DNA from: Dipteronia dyeriana
Taxonomy: Eukaryota; Streptophyta; Magnoliopsida; Sapindales; Sapindaceae
Assembly: GCA_032871835.1 (NCBI GenBank)
Contig: CM065299.1
Coordinates: 30,492,074-30,556,073 of the forward strand
DNA length: 64,000 bases
Direction of reading: 5' to 3'
How positions within the stretch are numbered: the first letter of the stretch is position 1; every line of letters begins with the position of its first letter. The notes under the pieces were generated by a model, which worked only from the letters and a program-made list of their open reading frames with translations, did no database searches and was not told the DNA's origin. Shown here in pieces: positions 36,565 to 47,232 of the stretch. Position numbers and translations under genes: made by a program.

Positions 36565-37469
36565 TGTTAACGTCAATTTCTAGATACGTGCGAAAAGTCA
36601 ACAAGATTGAATTTTAGCTGTGATTTCAAAGAGAAAGAGAAGGAGAGTAACTGGACACAAGTTTTACGTGGTAAAACTCCTATGACCAGAGAAACGTCCA
36701 CGGGTGGTTGAATAAACAACCGAGCTAAAATCCACTATTGAAAAAGATTTACAACTCTCGATCTCTTTTTTTTCTCTCTGTATTTTTCTATATCTTTTTA
36801 TGGCGAGATTATGGGTCTATTTATATGTGCATAGAACCCTAATCCTTTTTGTACAAGTAACAAAAGATCTTTGTATTTAATTATGATTGGTTACTTTGTT
36901 CGAAGTAGTTTGTCTTCTTTCCTATTTCGGAGACTTGTATAAGATCAGACTCTAGTGATATAGTCCAGTTAGAACTTATTTCATTATAAAGGCGTAGTCT
37001 TTTTGAAGAAATAAAATTGTTTCCTGATTTGGAACCTTTTTCCCGTTTGGTATTCTAATTATCTTGGAATTCTTCTTTGATGCGGGTATCTTTGCGTATT
37101 TTAACATGATTCTTGGTTCACGTGAGAGTTTTGTGTCGGACTTCTTTATTCAGGTTTCTTCATGTTTGTCCCTAGCAGAACATGATGTTAGGTGGTTCTG
37201 AATGACGTCATTTAATCCCGAGTATAACATGACGTCAGCTAACCCCGAGCGACGTTTAATTGATCCTGAGTAGAATATGATGTCAGCTAACCCCGAGCAA
37301 CGTTAACTGATCCCGAGTAGGCTTTGTTTAATACTTACTTTTATATTTACTCGGGTTCCTCTTCCTTGGAAATCTTGCAAGATATTTTCTAAATGCCTAC
37401 TTGGATGTCCACCTGGCAATTTCATCCTTTGTCAATGACGTGTATGTCTGATAAATTTTACATACGACA
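36565..37469 (-). repeat. 5' LTR of the Gypsy element (905 bp)
   Basis: Plus-strand ends TGTTAACGTC and CATACGACA. Same length as its partner. As the upstream LTR for gag-pol it should hold the promoter; two exact TGACGTCA palindromes (37203-37210 and 37230-37237) lie within it. The internal edge next to 36564 reads ATTGATGCTAGAAGG on the minus strand, a weak candidate primer-binding site that I cannot match to a tRNA with certainty. Confidence 0.88.
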
Positions 37470-37577
37470 AATTTCATTAGGTTAAATTATGCATTTATGA
37501 TTAAAATAACTTGAACATTACATTTCAGGAAATATAAAAGAAAAAGCATAAAAATAAAAGTACATATTGATCATCAT

Positions 37578-38899
37578 CTAATTATCTGAATTAGTATATT
37601 CATCCCACAAATGATCTATTAATGCATTTCGGAGTGCAATGTGAGCGTATTTATCCCTGATTCCTCTATGTCGAACTAGAAATTGTTGAAATCGGGTATT
37701 TTCATCTAACACCATCTCAACTTCTGGAGTTGGTGCTTCCATATGATCCTCAATTGATGCAGTTACATCACGCTCATCCGCGATTATCATGTTGTGCATA
37801 ATAATGCATGTAGTCATTATATCATGTAAAATATGTTTATGCCAAAAACGCGCTGGTCCTGCCAGAAATGCAAATTGTGATTGTAGAACTCCAAATGCAC
37901 GTTCTACGTCTTTTCTACAGACTTCTTGTTTCATTGCAAATAATTTTTTTTTGGGACAACGTGGATCGTGAATAGTTTGTACAAGTGTAGACCATTTTTG
38001 GTATATACCATCAACTAAATAATAACCCATATTATATTCCTTTCCTTGAATGACATAATGAGCTGAATGAGCAATACCTTTAGCAAGGTTGGAAAAAAGA
38101 TGGGATGCCTCCAACACATTAATATCATTGTTCGTACCAGGCAAACCAAAATATGCATGCCATATCCACAGATCATAATCAGCTACAGCCTCTAAAATAA
38201 TAGCTGGGGATCCACTACGACCTGCATATTGCCCTGCCCAAGCCGTTGGATAATTTTTCCACTTCCAGTGCATACAATCTAGACTACCCAACATTTCTGA
38301 AAAACCACGATCTTTACCAATACAAAGTAGTCTTGCAACGTCAGTAGCGTTAGGTGATCTAAGATACTCACCTGTAAATTCATCCACAACAGCACGACAA
38401 AATCTCTTCAAACTCTCAATTGTTGTGGACTCTCCTATTTTAAAATACTCGTCAGTAGGATCCGCTGGACAACCATATGCCAACATCCGAAATACTGCTG
38501 TTATTTTCTGAAGCCAGATAAACCCAGTCAAACCACACTATCTCTTCATTGCACAAAGTAGTTGTCACGAGTTTCTACTTTTTCAACAATACGAAGGAAT
38601 AAACTCTTACCCATTCGAAAGCGTCGACAGAACATTTGATCGTTGTACCGGGGGTTCTCGACAAAATAGTCGTAGAACAAACTACGACCAACACTTTCTC
38701 AGTCTCGATTGATCACTATATAATCAGGAATTGAGCCTCCACGTGTCACTAGGTTATTTTGTTGATTGAGATACTTAGCCATGGCCTGTTGGAATTGTCC
38801 ATATTGGGCAGGCATTTGTTCTTCTTCTGCATCCATCGCACCAAGAGCTGCCAAATTTTCTGTTTCCTCTTCGTCGGAAGATGAAGATGAAGATGACAA
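37578..38899 (-). pseudogene. PIF/Harbinger transposase (HARBI1-like nuclease), broken
   Basis: DDE-superfamily (DDE_Tnp_4) transposase. An acidic, Ser-rich N-terminus (MSSSSSSSDEEETENLAALG) starts at 38899, and an internal TGA stop interrupts at about 38699 after YIVINRD. The helix-turn-helix part (about 38540-38690) holds further stops, ending in a 317-codon open stretch, 37578-38531. Catalytic residues: Asp in MLGSLDCMHWKWKNYP, Asp in YYLVDGIYQKW, Glu in KDVERAFGVLQSQF; all three are kept. Divergently arranged from ORF1 at 39862. It would cut and join the element's ends with the help of ORF1. Few lesions, so decay is relatively recent, but the frame is not intact. Confidence 0.88.
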
Positions 38900-38984
38900 A
38901 TTATATGGACCTCAAATATTGAAATTCATGTTTTTCTTGGAATTTAATTGAATGAGTTTTAGCATACTTTTGTGTAGGCTATTT

Positions 38985-39606
38985 ATCTTTGTCCATATGG
39001 CTGACAGTAATTGCAAACCCACATGGAAAATGTATAAACAGACAAAAAAATATCTAGCAATAATTTCATTCAAGGAATCTGATCTTCGCATTTCCCAAAA
39101 TATGAAGATAAGATATCTGAGTAGTTAAATGTTAACCATTGGACGGATTACATCACCATCTGAACCGTAAGATTCAATCTCTAAAACAATATCTTCTCTT
39201 TGTCCATGTGACAGACAATAATTGCAAACCCACATGGAAAAAGTATAAACGGAAAAAAAAAATATCTAGCAATAATTTCATTCAAGGAATCTGATCTTCG
39301 TATTTCCCATAATAAGAAGATAAGATATCTGAGTAGTTAAATGTTAATCATTGGATGGATTGCATCACCATCTGAACAGTAGGATTCAATCTCTATAAAA
39401 ATATCTTCTCTTTGATCATGTGACCGACAATAATTGCAAGCCCACATGGAAAAAGTATAAACGGACAAAAAAATATCTAGCAATAATTTCATTCAAGGAA
39501 TCTGATCTTCACATTTCCCAAGAGATAAGGATAAGAAATCTTATTTCAAATGCCAGTCAATGGATGGATTTCCTCACCATCTGAACCGTAGGATGAAATC
39601 TGAAAA
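38985..39606. repeat. 211-bp tandem repeat, three copies, between Harbinger genes
   Basis: TTGCAA.CCCACATGG recurs at 39011, 39222 and 39434, so the period is 211-212 bp, and the copies are about 90% alike by eye. Each holds CATTCAAGGAATCTGATCTTC and GGATG..TCACCATCTGAAC.G. It sits in the shared upstream region of the divergent transposase and ORF1. A TATA-like TCTATAAATATC follows at about 39621, upstream of ORF1. Confidence 0.88.
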
Positions 39607-39861
39607 GAGTACCTCCAAGTTTCTATAAATATCAACCCACACTAAATTAAACATATCCCACCAAATCTTTTATACATTCAAAGCACTTTTCTCTCCAAGT
39701 CACGTTTCCCTTCGAATTTCTTATACCTTCAAATCACTTTTCTGTCCAAGTCACTTTTTCCTTCAAATCACTGTTTCCACAAAATGTCTACAAAAAGAAG
39801 TTCAATGATATATCTTGATGTTTCACAAAACCCGATCATAGGTATTTACCAGTAAAAGGAT

Positions 39862-40731
39862 ATGTTCTGGACCCGAGTGGAGAATGATTACAATAATAGC
39901 AGACCATCTTTTATCACTGAACTTCGTAACAAAAGAAGTTTACAGTGTCTCATGCAGACTATCCTTACTTTTATAGGGAAAATGCGAGGATCCATACGAC
40001 AGATTGAAAGGCTAAAACCTAGTGGTGCCTCGGAAGCTAATATTGTGAGTATTTGTTAAAATTCAATTTGTAGAAAAAACAAATTTCATATTTGATTTTA
40101 ACAATATTTTTGTATCATTTTGCAGATGAACCAGGCAAAAATTTTATTATCCCAGGATAACAAATATAAACATAGATTCATGTTTGGCCATGTGTGGCCC
40201 ATCTTAAAAGACTTGGAAAATTTTGCAGATAACGAGACAGTAACATCTCCCTTTCAAACGGAAACTGATCATTTCGTTTCGTCACAAGAAGACTCTCCAA
40301 CTCCAGAGTCTCCCACCACGTTATATCTTGGACCATCTCCATTTTCTTTAAATATAAGTAGTGATGACAGTGGGGGTAGTTCATCTTGATGGCCCATTTG
40401 GGTGAAGAAAGCAAACCAAAAAGTAGGGTTGAGGAACAACATTCAACCGACTTCAATACTTTGAAAGAAGGATAAGAGAAATTTTTGGAAGTTTCTAATA
40501 GAAACGCTATGCAGAGGGAAAGACTTAACGATATTTTGGAGAGAAATTATGATGATATATTTGAATACCATAAATGATCCAAATAAACGGGAGTTTATGA
40601 ATCAACAACAATTAAAAATTGCAGCAAAACAAGCTCAGCAATAAGATAAGGGATCTTAAAATGCATCTGGGTCTTTTGGTGATTTTTTCAAAAAACTTCA
40701 AGGACTTGGAAATGATCTTCCAGACTACTAA
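39862..40731 (+). pseudogene. PIF/Harbinger ORF1 (Myb/NAM-associated-like DNA-binding partner), truncated
   Basis: ORF1 proteins of Harbinger elements bind DNA and help the transposase enter the nucleus. Exon 1 (39862-40044) reads FWTRVENDYNNSRPSFITEL and GKMRGSIRQIERLKPSGASE, the C-terminal part of the SANT/Myb-like region. A GTGAGT...TTTTGCAG intron of 81 bp (40045-40125) follows, and exon 2 resumes in phase 0 with MNQAKILLSQDNKYKHRFMF and WPILKDLENFADN. After a stop at about 40388 the C-terminus is frameshifted, then DPNKREFMNQQQLKIAAKQA (two stops) and SFGDFFKKLQGLGNDLPDY end at 40731. The N-terminal half of the DNA-binding domain is missing. Confidence 0.8.
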
Positions 40732-41210
40732 TGGGTTCTTGTAATTTATATTTTATTTTTTCTTCATTTTATTATATTCCAAATTGTGGTAATTTATTTT
40801 ATCACTATGAAGTTTGTATTCCGTTCTTAATGTATTTTGCTTTAATTTCCGTTGTATTGAATGAAGTTACTTATTTAAAAAAAAAATCATTTTAAATTTG
40901 TAATTATACACTTCATTTTAGTTTATTATAAATAAACATAACAATAATAATTAATTCACAAAAAAATCATTAAATATTAAAAAGGACCAAATTGAAATAA
41001 ATTAAATTGATTAGGGTAAAATTGTGATTAAATAAAACCTTGCAATGAAGGATATAATCAAAATACATTTTATTAAATGGGGTTAAAATGTGATTATTTA
41101 AAAGTTTTGGGTTTGAAAAAAAAACATAACAGTTTCTGCATAAAACCACAGTGTCGCGACACTGTTCACCAACGGAAGTTTTGCACAAAGAATGGCGCAG
41201 GTTGGAGGCG

Positions 41211-41924
41211 ATTTCCGATGGGTTTTGGAGATTGGTGTGGTGTTTGATGATGGGTTGGAGAAGCTCATAATAGGAATCCCATTATTTTCTTTTCATCTTA
41301 TAACTGCCCTTCTGCCAGTAAGACTGTCCCAAATTCAATTTCCCTTATACTCTTGGTTTTTGATCGACTTTCTCCATAAAGGCTTCGAATCAGAAAGATA
41401 AGCATATTGGTCAAAGAACTGACAAATGGTTCTAAAATGAAACTCATGTGCGGGTGCTTAAAGTTAATGGTCGGTTAATTAAGGTAGAAAAAGATAGGCA
41501 CTGTGCCAACAATACCATTGGTGAGTCGTGACCATACAAGGTCAGGTGATGTCCTCCTGTCCTTCGAATCTGCATGTTAATCTTTCCCTTCCCAATCTCC
41601 AATCGCTGAAGCTTCTGCCATCCTGAAAAGCTTCTGCTAATCTTTTCGAAAACACCTAATTGACAAAAAAAAATGTAATATTAAACTTGGATTTTTTTTA
41701 CATGTTAACTTCTTATTATTCAACACTAAACCTATAATTTAAAAATAATATTAATTTTGTTAAATATAAATAATAGTAATATTTTTTTTTAAGAAAATAT
41801 CATTAATAAATTTTAAGAAGAAGAAAAGTTCATCATTTAGAAATAATATTAATTTTATTAAATATAAATAATAATATTATTAATAATAAATTTTTAGATG
41901 ATTGCCGAATTATTCTGCGACTCT
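41211..41924. other. Non-coding, nothing recognised
   Basis: AT-rich with no supported reading frame. From about 41750 it holds TTAATTTTATTAAATATAAATAATA-type repeats and a block (about 41790-41890) that resembles one at about 43085-43200 on the other side of the next element. Confidence 0.4.
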
Positions 41925-43060
41925 TTTCTTAATTCCAATTAGATTGGGACTTTTACAAAAGTAACCATATTGGTCCCTAACTTTTAATCATCCAACCAAA
42001 TTTCAGTTAGTGAACTCTAACAATTATTTAATATGAAAGAACAAAAATGCTAATTAAAATTAAAATTAACTTAAATTAAATAATAATAATAACTAAGTAA
42101 AAAAAAAAAGGCAATCACCGTTAAAGATACAAATTAAAAAATAATTCAAAAACAATTGAAATAATAATTATTATTTTTTCAAATAAATAAATACTAATGA
42201 CAAACATTTAATTATAATAAATAGGGAAACATATATTAATTAATAAAATAAAAAATACAAGTAAAAATACTAGAGGCAACCATTGAAGTGGCCACCTCCC
42301 GCCTCCATATACAGTAGTGGAGGAGGTGGTCACCTCCACGATGGGTTGTGGAGGCAACGACCTCCATGATCTGGCAATTGTCAGATCACGGAGGCTCTCT
42401 GCTGTCAGATTCATTCAGGCTGCGTTCGCGAACTGTTCGTTGAGGAGGCTACTTCAACGATCTGGAAATTTTCCAAATCGTGGAGATCTCCTCCACAATC
42501 GGTTAGGGGTGGATGCTTAGGCCTCCTCCGTTACCCGGATCGTGGAGGAGGCTCCTCGATGATCTTAGATGTGGAGGAGGCCGCCTAGAGAAGGTTCAGG
42601 CCTCCTCCACCGAAGGCCACCATCAATGATGGTCTCCTATTACATTCTTTTAAAAAAAGTTTTTCTTTTTCTTTTTAATTTTTAAACATTAATTTATTGA
42701 TAAAAAATTTGATAGTTTTTATATCTATTTTTTATATATAAAAAAAATAAATTAACGCACATGTATAAAAATAATTATAGGACTTGTGTTAATTTATTAC
42801 TGGTACTTACGTCAAACAATAAAACTTTATGCTAAAAGAGCAATTTTACCCTTATATATGTTAACGTTAACTATAGGACAGTCCAATTTTAATAAAAAAT
42901 AAATGTTAACTTTAACTAATGTCCATCAGTCAAATTGACTAATTTGATACTTGTGAAAATATAAGTACTAGATTAATCAAAAACAAAAAAGTCGTAAACT
43001 AATTGGAATTATGAAAAAAGTACAGGACTAATTTGGTAATCACCCTATTTTTAAAAAAAA
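41925..43060. mobile_element. Possible non-autonomous DNA element with inverted ends
   Basis: The left end region (about 41930-41990, TTAATTCCAATTAGATTGGG ... TTGGTCCCTAAC) and the right end region (about 42995-43050, complement of AATTGGAATTATG ... CTAATTTGGTAATCACCC) are imperfect inverted repeats. There is no transposase and no clear target duplication. The element type is uncertain. Confidence 0.35.
42285..42625. repeat. GC-rich cluster of near-palindromic GGAGGCCTCC-like units
   Basis: In strongly AT-rich surroundings this block is mostly G+C and rich in GGAGG and CCTCC. Successive units form short inverted repeats around different centres, for example GATCTGGCAATTGTCAGATC (about 42370) and GATCTGGAAATTTTCCAAATC (about 42459). 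Short frames across it are repeat artefacts. Confidence 0.65.
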
Positions 43061-43974
43061 AAACTATCGCTAAAATAATTTAAGAAGAAGAAGAAGAATA
43101 CATGATTACAAAATAATATTAATTATTAATAATAAATAAAAATATGAATGTAAAAATATCATTAGTAAATTTTACAAGGAAGAAGAAAGCAAAAGAAGAT
43201 GAAAAAAGTCATTTTAAAAAACAAAACAAAAATCAGTAAAAACATATTTTCCGTGATTTTTTTCCTATGAATAAAATGAAAAACAGTTACCGAACATGAA
43301 TTCAAAATTGTTATCAGAAAATAAAAACAAAAAGATCTCAAAAAGCTTTTATAAAACTACTTTTTGTTTTCAAAATCGAAAAATAGTTGTAAAGTCGTTT
43401 GTTTATTGTTTTACATCATTTTAAAAACATGTTCTTAAAACAAACCACAATTTTTCACTCCAAATAACTATTGTATTTATTTATTTTCGATATAGGTCAA
43501 ATGAGTGGTTTATATACAATATCCTTATATAATTCTATAAGTACTCACTTATATAAAAATTTATATATATATATATATATATATAACCCATTTTAAAAGC
43601 AATGCCAAATATATATCAATTGTTTTTCGTTTTTTGAAAAATACTTTTATAAAATACTATCAAACACGTTTACATTTTTAAAATATCGTTTGTAAACACG
43701 ATTTTCATTTTTAAAATTGTGTCTCAAAATTAGTTTTCAAAGACAATTTAAAAAATGATACCAAATGTGGTTAATCTTGTGTATCCCACAACAAAGTTTT
43801 GAAGCGTTAATATCAGGCTTCATTTTCCATATGCTTGTAAAAAAAAAGTTTCTAAAAAACATGCACAGAACAAGTTTTTGTCAATTTCCAATTGGATAAC
43901 GAAAAATAGGTTTTGGAAATGACAACGAACATCCCCTTATTTTTTCATTATTCCTTTTTACTTTATTCCATATA
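43061..43974. other. AT-rich non-coding stretch
   Basis: Poly-A, AAG-rich and (TA)n tracts. A segment at about 43490-43570 resembles the foldback element at 25196. No gene supported. Confidence 0.4.
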
Positions 43975-43983
43975 TTATTATTT

Positions 43984-44130
43984 GGGATAATTATCCCGGT
44001 GTCCATCGAATTGATAACACACTGTTGAAATGGCTATTAGATTGGAAAGTTGTTCCAAAATAGTCATTATTGGTGAATTTTGTAGCACCAATGATCATTC
44101 CATCAAACTCTTTTAACTTTACTCTTAAAT
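43984..44130 (+). repeat. Left terminal inverted repeat of the MULE
   Basis: 147 bp, inverted copy of 55475-55608. Contains ATCGAATTGATAACACACTG and TTAGATTGGAAAGTTGTTCC, both found complemented at the right end. Confidence 0.9.
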
Positions 44131-45860
44131 AGATGAACATTATAGTAACTTTATAAATAATTATAAAAATAAAATATAAAATATAATACAACACAAGCAA
44201 GAGCCATCTTAAACATCATAGGTTTTTTTAGAACACAACAGCAGCAGATGGAGATGTAGGAGAGAGATCCGCAATTGATTCTCAAGATCGCCAAGTCCTT
44301 CAATTTTATAATTCCATCACTCATCGACCTTCTCCTCCTAGTTCAAGTGATAAATAGTCAAAACAAGTTTGACTCTCCCTTCTAAACGCACCCAACAAAC
44401 ATGTGGGTTTTTGTGATTTCAGCCATGATCTGCTACTCTGCGGCTCATCAAGGATCCATGCCCTTGGCTACACGTATCTTAGAATCTATGACTTCAATCT
44501 TGCTCCTCTGCTTTTTCATCCCACACTGGCTTGGTCTTGTCATTTTAATTGTATGGGTTTTTGTTACTCTTAATGTTGCCTATAAGGCTCATGCTGTCTA
44601 AATTCACTATGCTTGTCAGAGGCTTCACCAAATGCTCATGGGTATTATTTCCTAAGTGTGATTGTCAAATTGTAGGAGATGAGTTTGGTTTTTAAGATGA
44701 CTTCGGTTTTTAAGATGAATTCATTATGGAGGGTGACAAACTTCACTGGTCTCTCAACTGATTTGGTTGTCTCCTCGGTTTTGTTGTTGAGTTTTGGTTC
44801 GTTGGTCTTCGCTTCGTCTTCTCTTTTGTCTTTATTTTTGTTTGGTTCCCCTGTTTTGCTCAGGGCTTCCTCGATGTTTTTGTGTTGTTTTTTTTCTAGC
44901 TTTGTTGTTCTGTTTGGCTGGCTTGGCTCTTACTATTGTTCCTTTTTCTTGCTTGCTTTTAATAAATTATCATTCAAAAAAAAATTGTTATGGTTGGCAT
45001 TGCGTTCACGGAGGGGCTTGTTTTTTTAAGCAATATATCTGTTTTTCTCTAGTACCATTTATTTCTTTTAAGAAAACAGTGTTAATTTTGGCACCCCTAG
45101 TTAATATTTTGTATCAACTATCAACCCTTGTGTCTATCTTAGGACTAATGAAAACTAGAAAAATGAGTGTTTGAATGAATGTAAACAAAGTGTTTGTTAA
45201 AAGTCTCAAAGAGAGCCATTTTTGAGAGCGTGAATAAGAACGATAATGGTGATGAACTTGAATCTTCTAATGCTAAAAAAAAAAGAATTTGGTTATGTTA
45301 GAGAAGATGATCTGATCAGTAGGTTATCTAATGACATACTTTTATATATAATTTCTATACCAAGATAACCATTGCAATTGTCCAAACTTTTCTAGAATTA
45401 ATCTATTGGCCATCCATTTGACTAATTGGTATCAAAATGATGATTATATGTAATCTATATTGTATAGAAAAATAGAGTAAACAATCATAAACAATAAAAT
45501 TTTATTTTAAAAAAAAAATATCATAAACAACGGAGAAAATGAATTTTTCATTTTATTTAATACAATTTCAGTTTCATACACTTCAAATACTGCTTGTCAA
45601 ACTGCACAAGTATACCAAAATCCCCTACACAAGTATGCCAACCTATTCCTTTTAATCTGAAAACAGCTCCAAAACCATGCCTTTTTCTCTGCACAAATAT
45701 GTCAAGACTACACCCTATCCAAAACCATAAAAAAATATACCAACCAAATTTCAAGGTACCTAAATAACTACTAACCTTAACAAAAAGTAGTGCACTGCAG
45801 TGCAATTTCAGTTGAACAAAAAACAATATAATTTTTTGTTTAACTTAATAAGAAAAGAAA
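44131..45860. other. Left internal non-coding part of the MULE, with a possible LINE tail
   Basis: No convincing gene. A 66-codon plus-strand frame at 44401-44601 would encode a hydrophobic peptide (two predicted membrane stretches), which I do not recognise. It could be a captured fragment or chance. A T/G-rich stretch ending AATAAATTATCATTC plus a 9-base A run at about 44976-44984 resembles the 3' end of a truncated LINE. Both readings are weak. Confidence 0.3.
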
Positions 45861-45879
45861 AAAAAAATGTCTTCATTTC

Positions 45880-47228
45880 AGTTGGATTTCTACTTCGTCT
45901 TTGATCCATCTGACTTAGATATAGTAGCCTGGTTAGACCGTTGTACTGCCTTGATTCTTTCAACAATATCAGGATCGAATCGTAAAGTGTTCAATACGTC
46001 AGTCATATTACCAATTCAAAATGATCATGAGTTTCAGCATTTTCTTGAGTAAGTACCTAAACAACAATTTTTTTTTAAAAAAAACAACCTTTTAGTCTAG
46101 TAAATTATGCTTTATTGCTATTCCATTATATTGGTAGTTTAGGAAATTACCCCTCTTCCATTTTCGAGTTGCGTTTCAAGTTCCACCTCGCTTTGTACTT
46201 CATGAGTAACCTCTTCTTGAACAAATTTTTCGTTCTTCTTTTAAGTTCCAATCTAATAATAATAATAAAATAAATAATAGACTAATAGATAGACTTCAAC
46301 ATTAAATACATTCCAGAATTACAAAAACAAATAGATACAAATGAAAAATTTATCAGCCATCCACCCTTATAATGACCTATTGAAAATATAATAAAGGGAT
46401 TGTATAAGAAATCATTACACGGTTTTTGGAATTATACCATTTTCTTAAGTTTAGCTTGTAGCTTTACCCTTTTTTCATAGGTCTTTGCATTATGTCCCTC
46501 TTGTTTGCACTTGCTACAACTGTACTTTATATATGTAAGTGCTATTTTCCGTGCATTTGGTAGAATTTCACCAATCTCCTTTATTCTCAATTGTTTTGGT
46601 TTTCTAGCTTGCTTCACATCCATTGCTGGTAACAGTGGAGGCATATTAGTCTTTGACCAAACTTTTTTCGTCTTTATGCCATGCAAAATAGAGGAGTAAC
46701 ACTTCTTAAAAGTGTCCTTCAAGTACCATTTATATACATATTTGGTTGGATCATCTCCTTTACTGTAGATGGTTGTCATTGAGTGGGAGCAATGGATACC
46801 AGTCAAATTCCATCTTCTACAAGTACACGATCTTTGATCCAGATCCACAACAGGACAAGTTGTACTCCCTTTACTTATTTGGTAATGGCTTTTACCACCC
46901 CAGTGATCAACAAATTCGGCGATGTGCTGAGCTTGCAACTCCATAAACTCTGATACCTTAGGACCTATATTGTGGTACCACTTCTCCATGTCAATCCTTC
47001 TATTCGCTCTTCGATTCATGATTATAACTCTAATCATTTCAAGCATCGAGAAGATAGGAGCAGACCTTACCTCGAGAATTACTCTATCACTATTTACAAA
47101 TTCACAAAGGTTGTTTAACAACATATCACACTAGGGCCAATCTCAAAAGTGGCTCTTGGACCATTGGTGTGCAGGTTTCTCACATAACCATTTATGAGCT
47201 TCTTCATTAATATCTTTAATTTGGGTTA
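45880..47228 (-). pseudogene. MULE transposase, C-terminal part
   Basis: From 47228 down: TQIKDINEEAHKWLCEKPAH (with stops), then a 231-codon open stretch (46432-47124). This contains IMNRRANRRIDMEKWYHNIG-type sequence and a SWIM zinc finger, CTCRRWNLTGIHCSHS, at about 46810-46855 (CxCx(n)CxH). A knuckle, CSKCKQEGHNAKT, follows at about 46470-46515, whose last Cys has become Tyr. A further segment, RFDPDIVERIKAVQRSNQA, near 45900-45990 looks like the last exon. The SWIM finger is the usual C-terminal module of plant MULE transposases. The N-terminal and catalytic part is at 53646-54709. Confidence 0.85.
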
Positions 47229-47232
47229 TCAC

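Larger units (their letters stand above)
25652..37469 (-). mobile_element. Ty3/Gypsy (Tat lineage) retrotransposon with antisense ORF
   Basis: An 11,818-bp element with two LTRs of exactly 905 bp (25652-26556 and 36565-37469), flanked by AATTT (25647-25651 and 37470-37474). gag-protease-RT-RNase H-integrase runs on the minus strand, which is the Gypsy order, so the 5' LTR is the one at 36565-37469. Tat-lineage traits: a large size, pol ending well before the 3' LTR, tandem repeats in the 3' non-coding part, and an additional ORF in antisense (27059-29949). The LTRs differ by several percent by eye, and every frame is interrupted. It is inserted in the 3' non-coding part of a Harbinger element. 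Confidence 0.92.
25399..41210. mobile_element. PIF/Harbinger transposon, decayed, with a Gypsy element inside
   Basis: The left end at 25399 reads GGGCATCTCGAACC, a typical plant PIF/Harbinger terminus, preceded by TTA (25396-25398), the usual 3-bp target. Its own DNA runs 25399-25651, then resumes at 37475 after the Gypsy insertion. It contains a transposase (minus strand, 37578-38899) and a Myb/NAM-like ORF1 (plus strand, 39862-40731), the two genes expected of an autonomous Harbinger. The right end is not clear; the best candidate is a degenerate GCAC.AAAGA...GGTTGGAG at about 41181-41208, and its target TTA/TAA is not recognisable. The element's own length would be about 4 kb. Confidence 0.6.

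Noticed and set aside
38985..39606. A CRISPR-like array
   Set aside because: The repeat unit is 211 bp with no spacer structure, and the genome is a plant's; it is a simple tandem triplication.
41160..41260. A clear right terminal repeat of the Harbinger element
   Set aside because: GGTTGGAG occurs at about 41200 and again at about 41253, but neither is followed by the expected GATGCCC plus TTA/TAA; kept only as a tentative boundary.
42208..42520. Short ORFs in the GC-rich block as genes
   Set aside because: They overlap on both strands and follow the palindromic repeat units; no family resemblance.
44679..45174. Hydrophobic plus-strand frames suggesting a membrane protein
   Set aside because: T-rich low-complexity sequence yields Phe/Leu/Ser-rich frames in two registers; no motif, no start context, followed by a poly-A run. 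Treated as a possible LINE tail instead.
45867..46052. Plus-strand 61-codon frame starting MSSFQLDFYF
   Set aside because: The complement gives RFDPDIVERIKAVQRSNQA, which fits the end of the MULE transposase on the minus strand.
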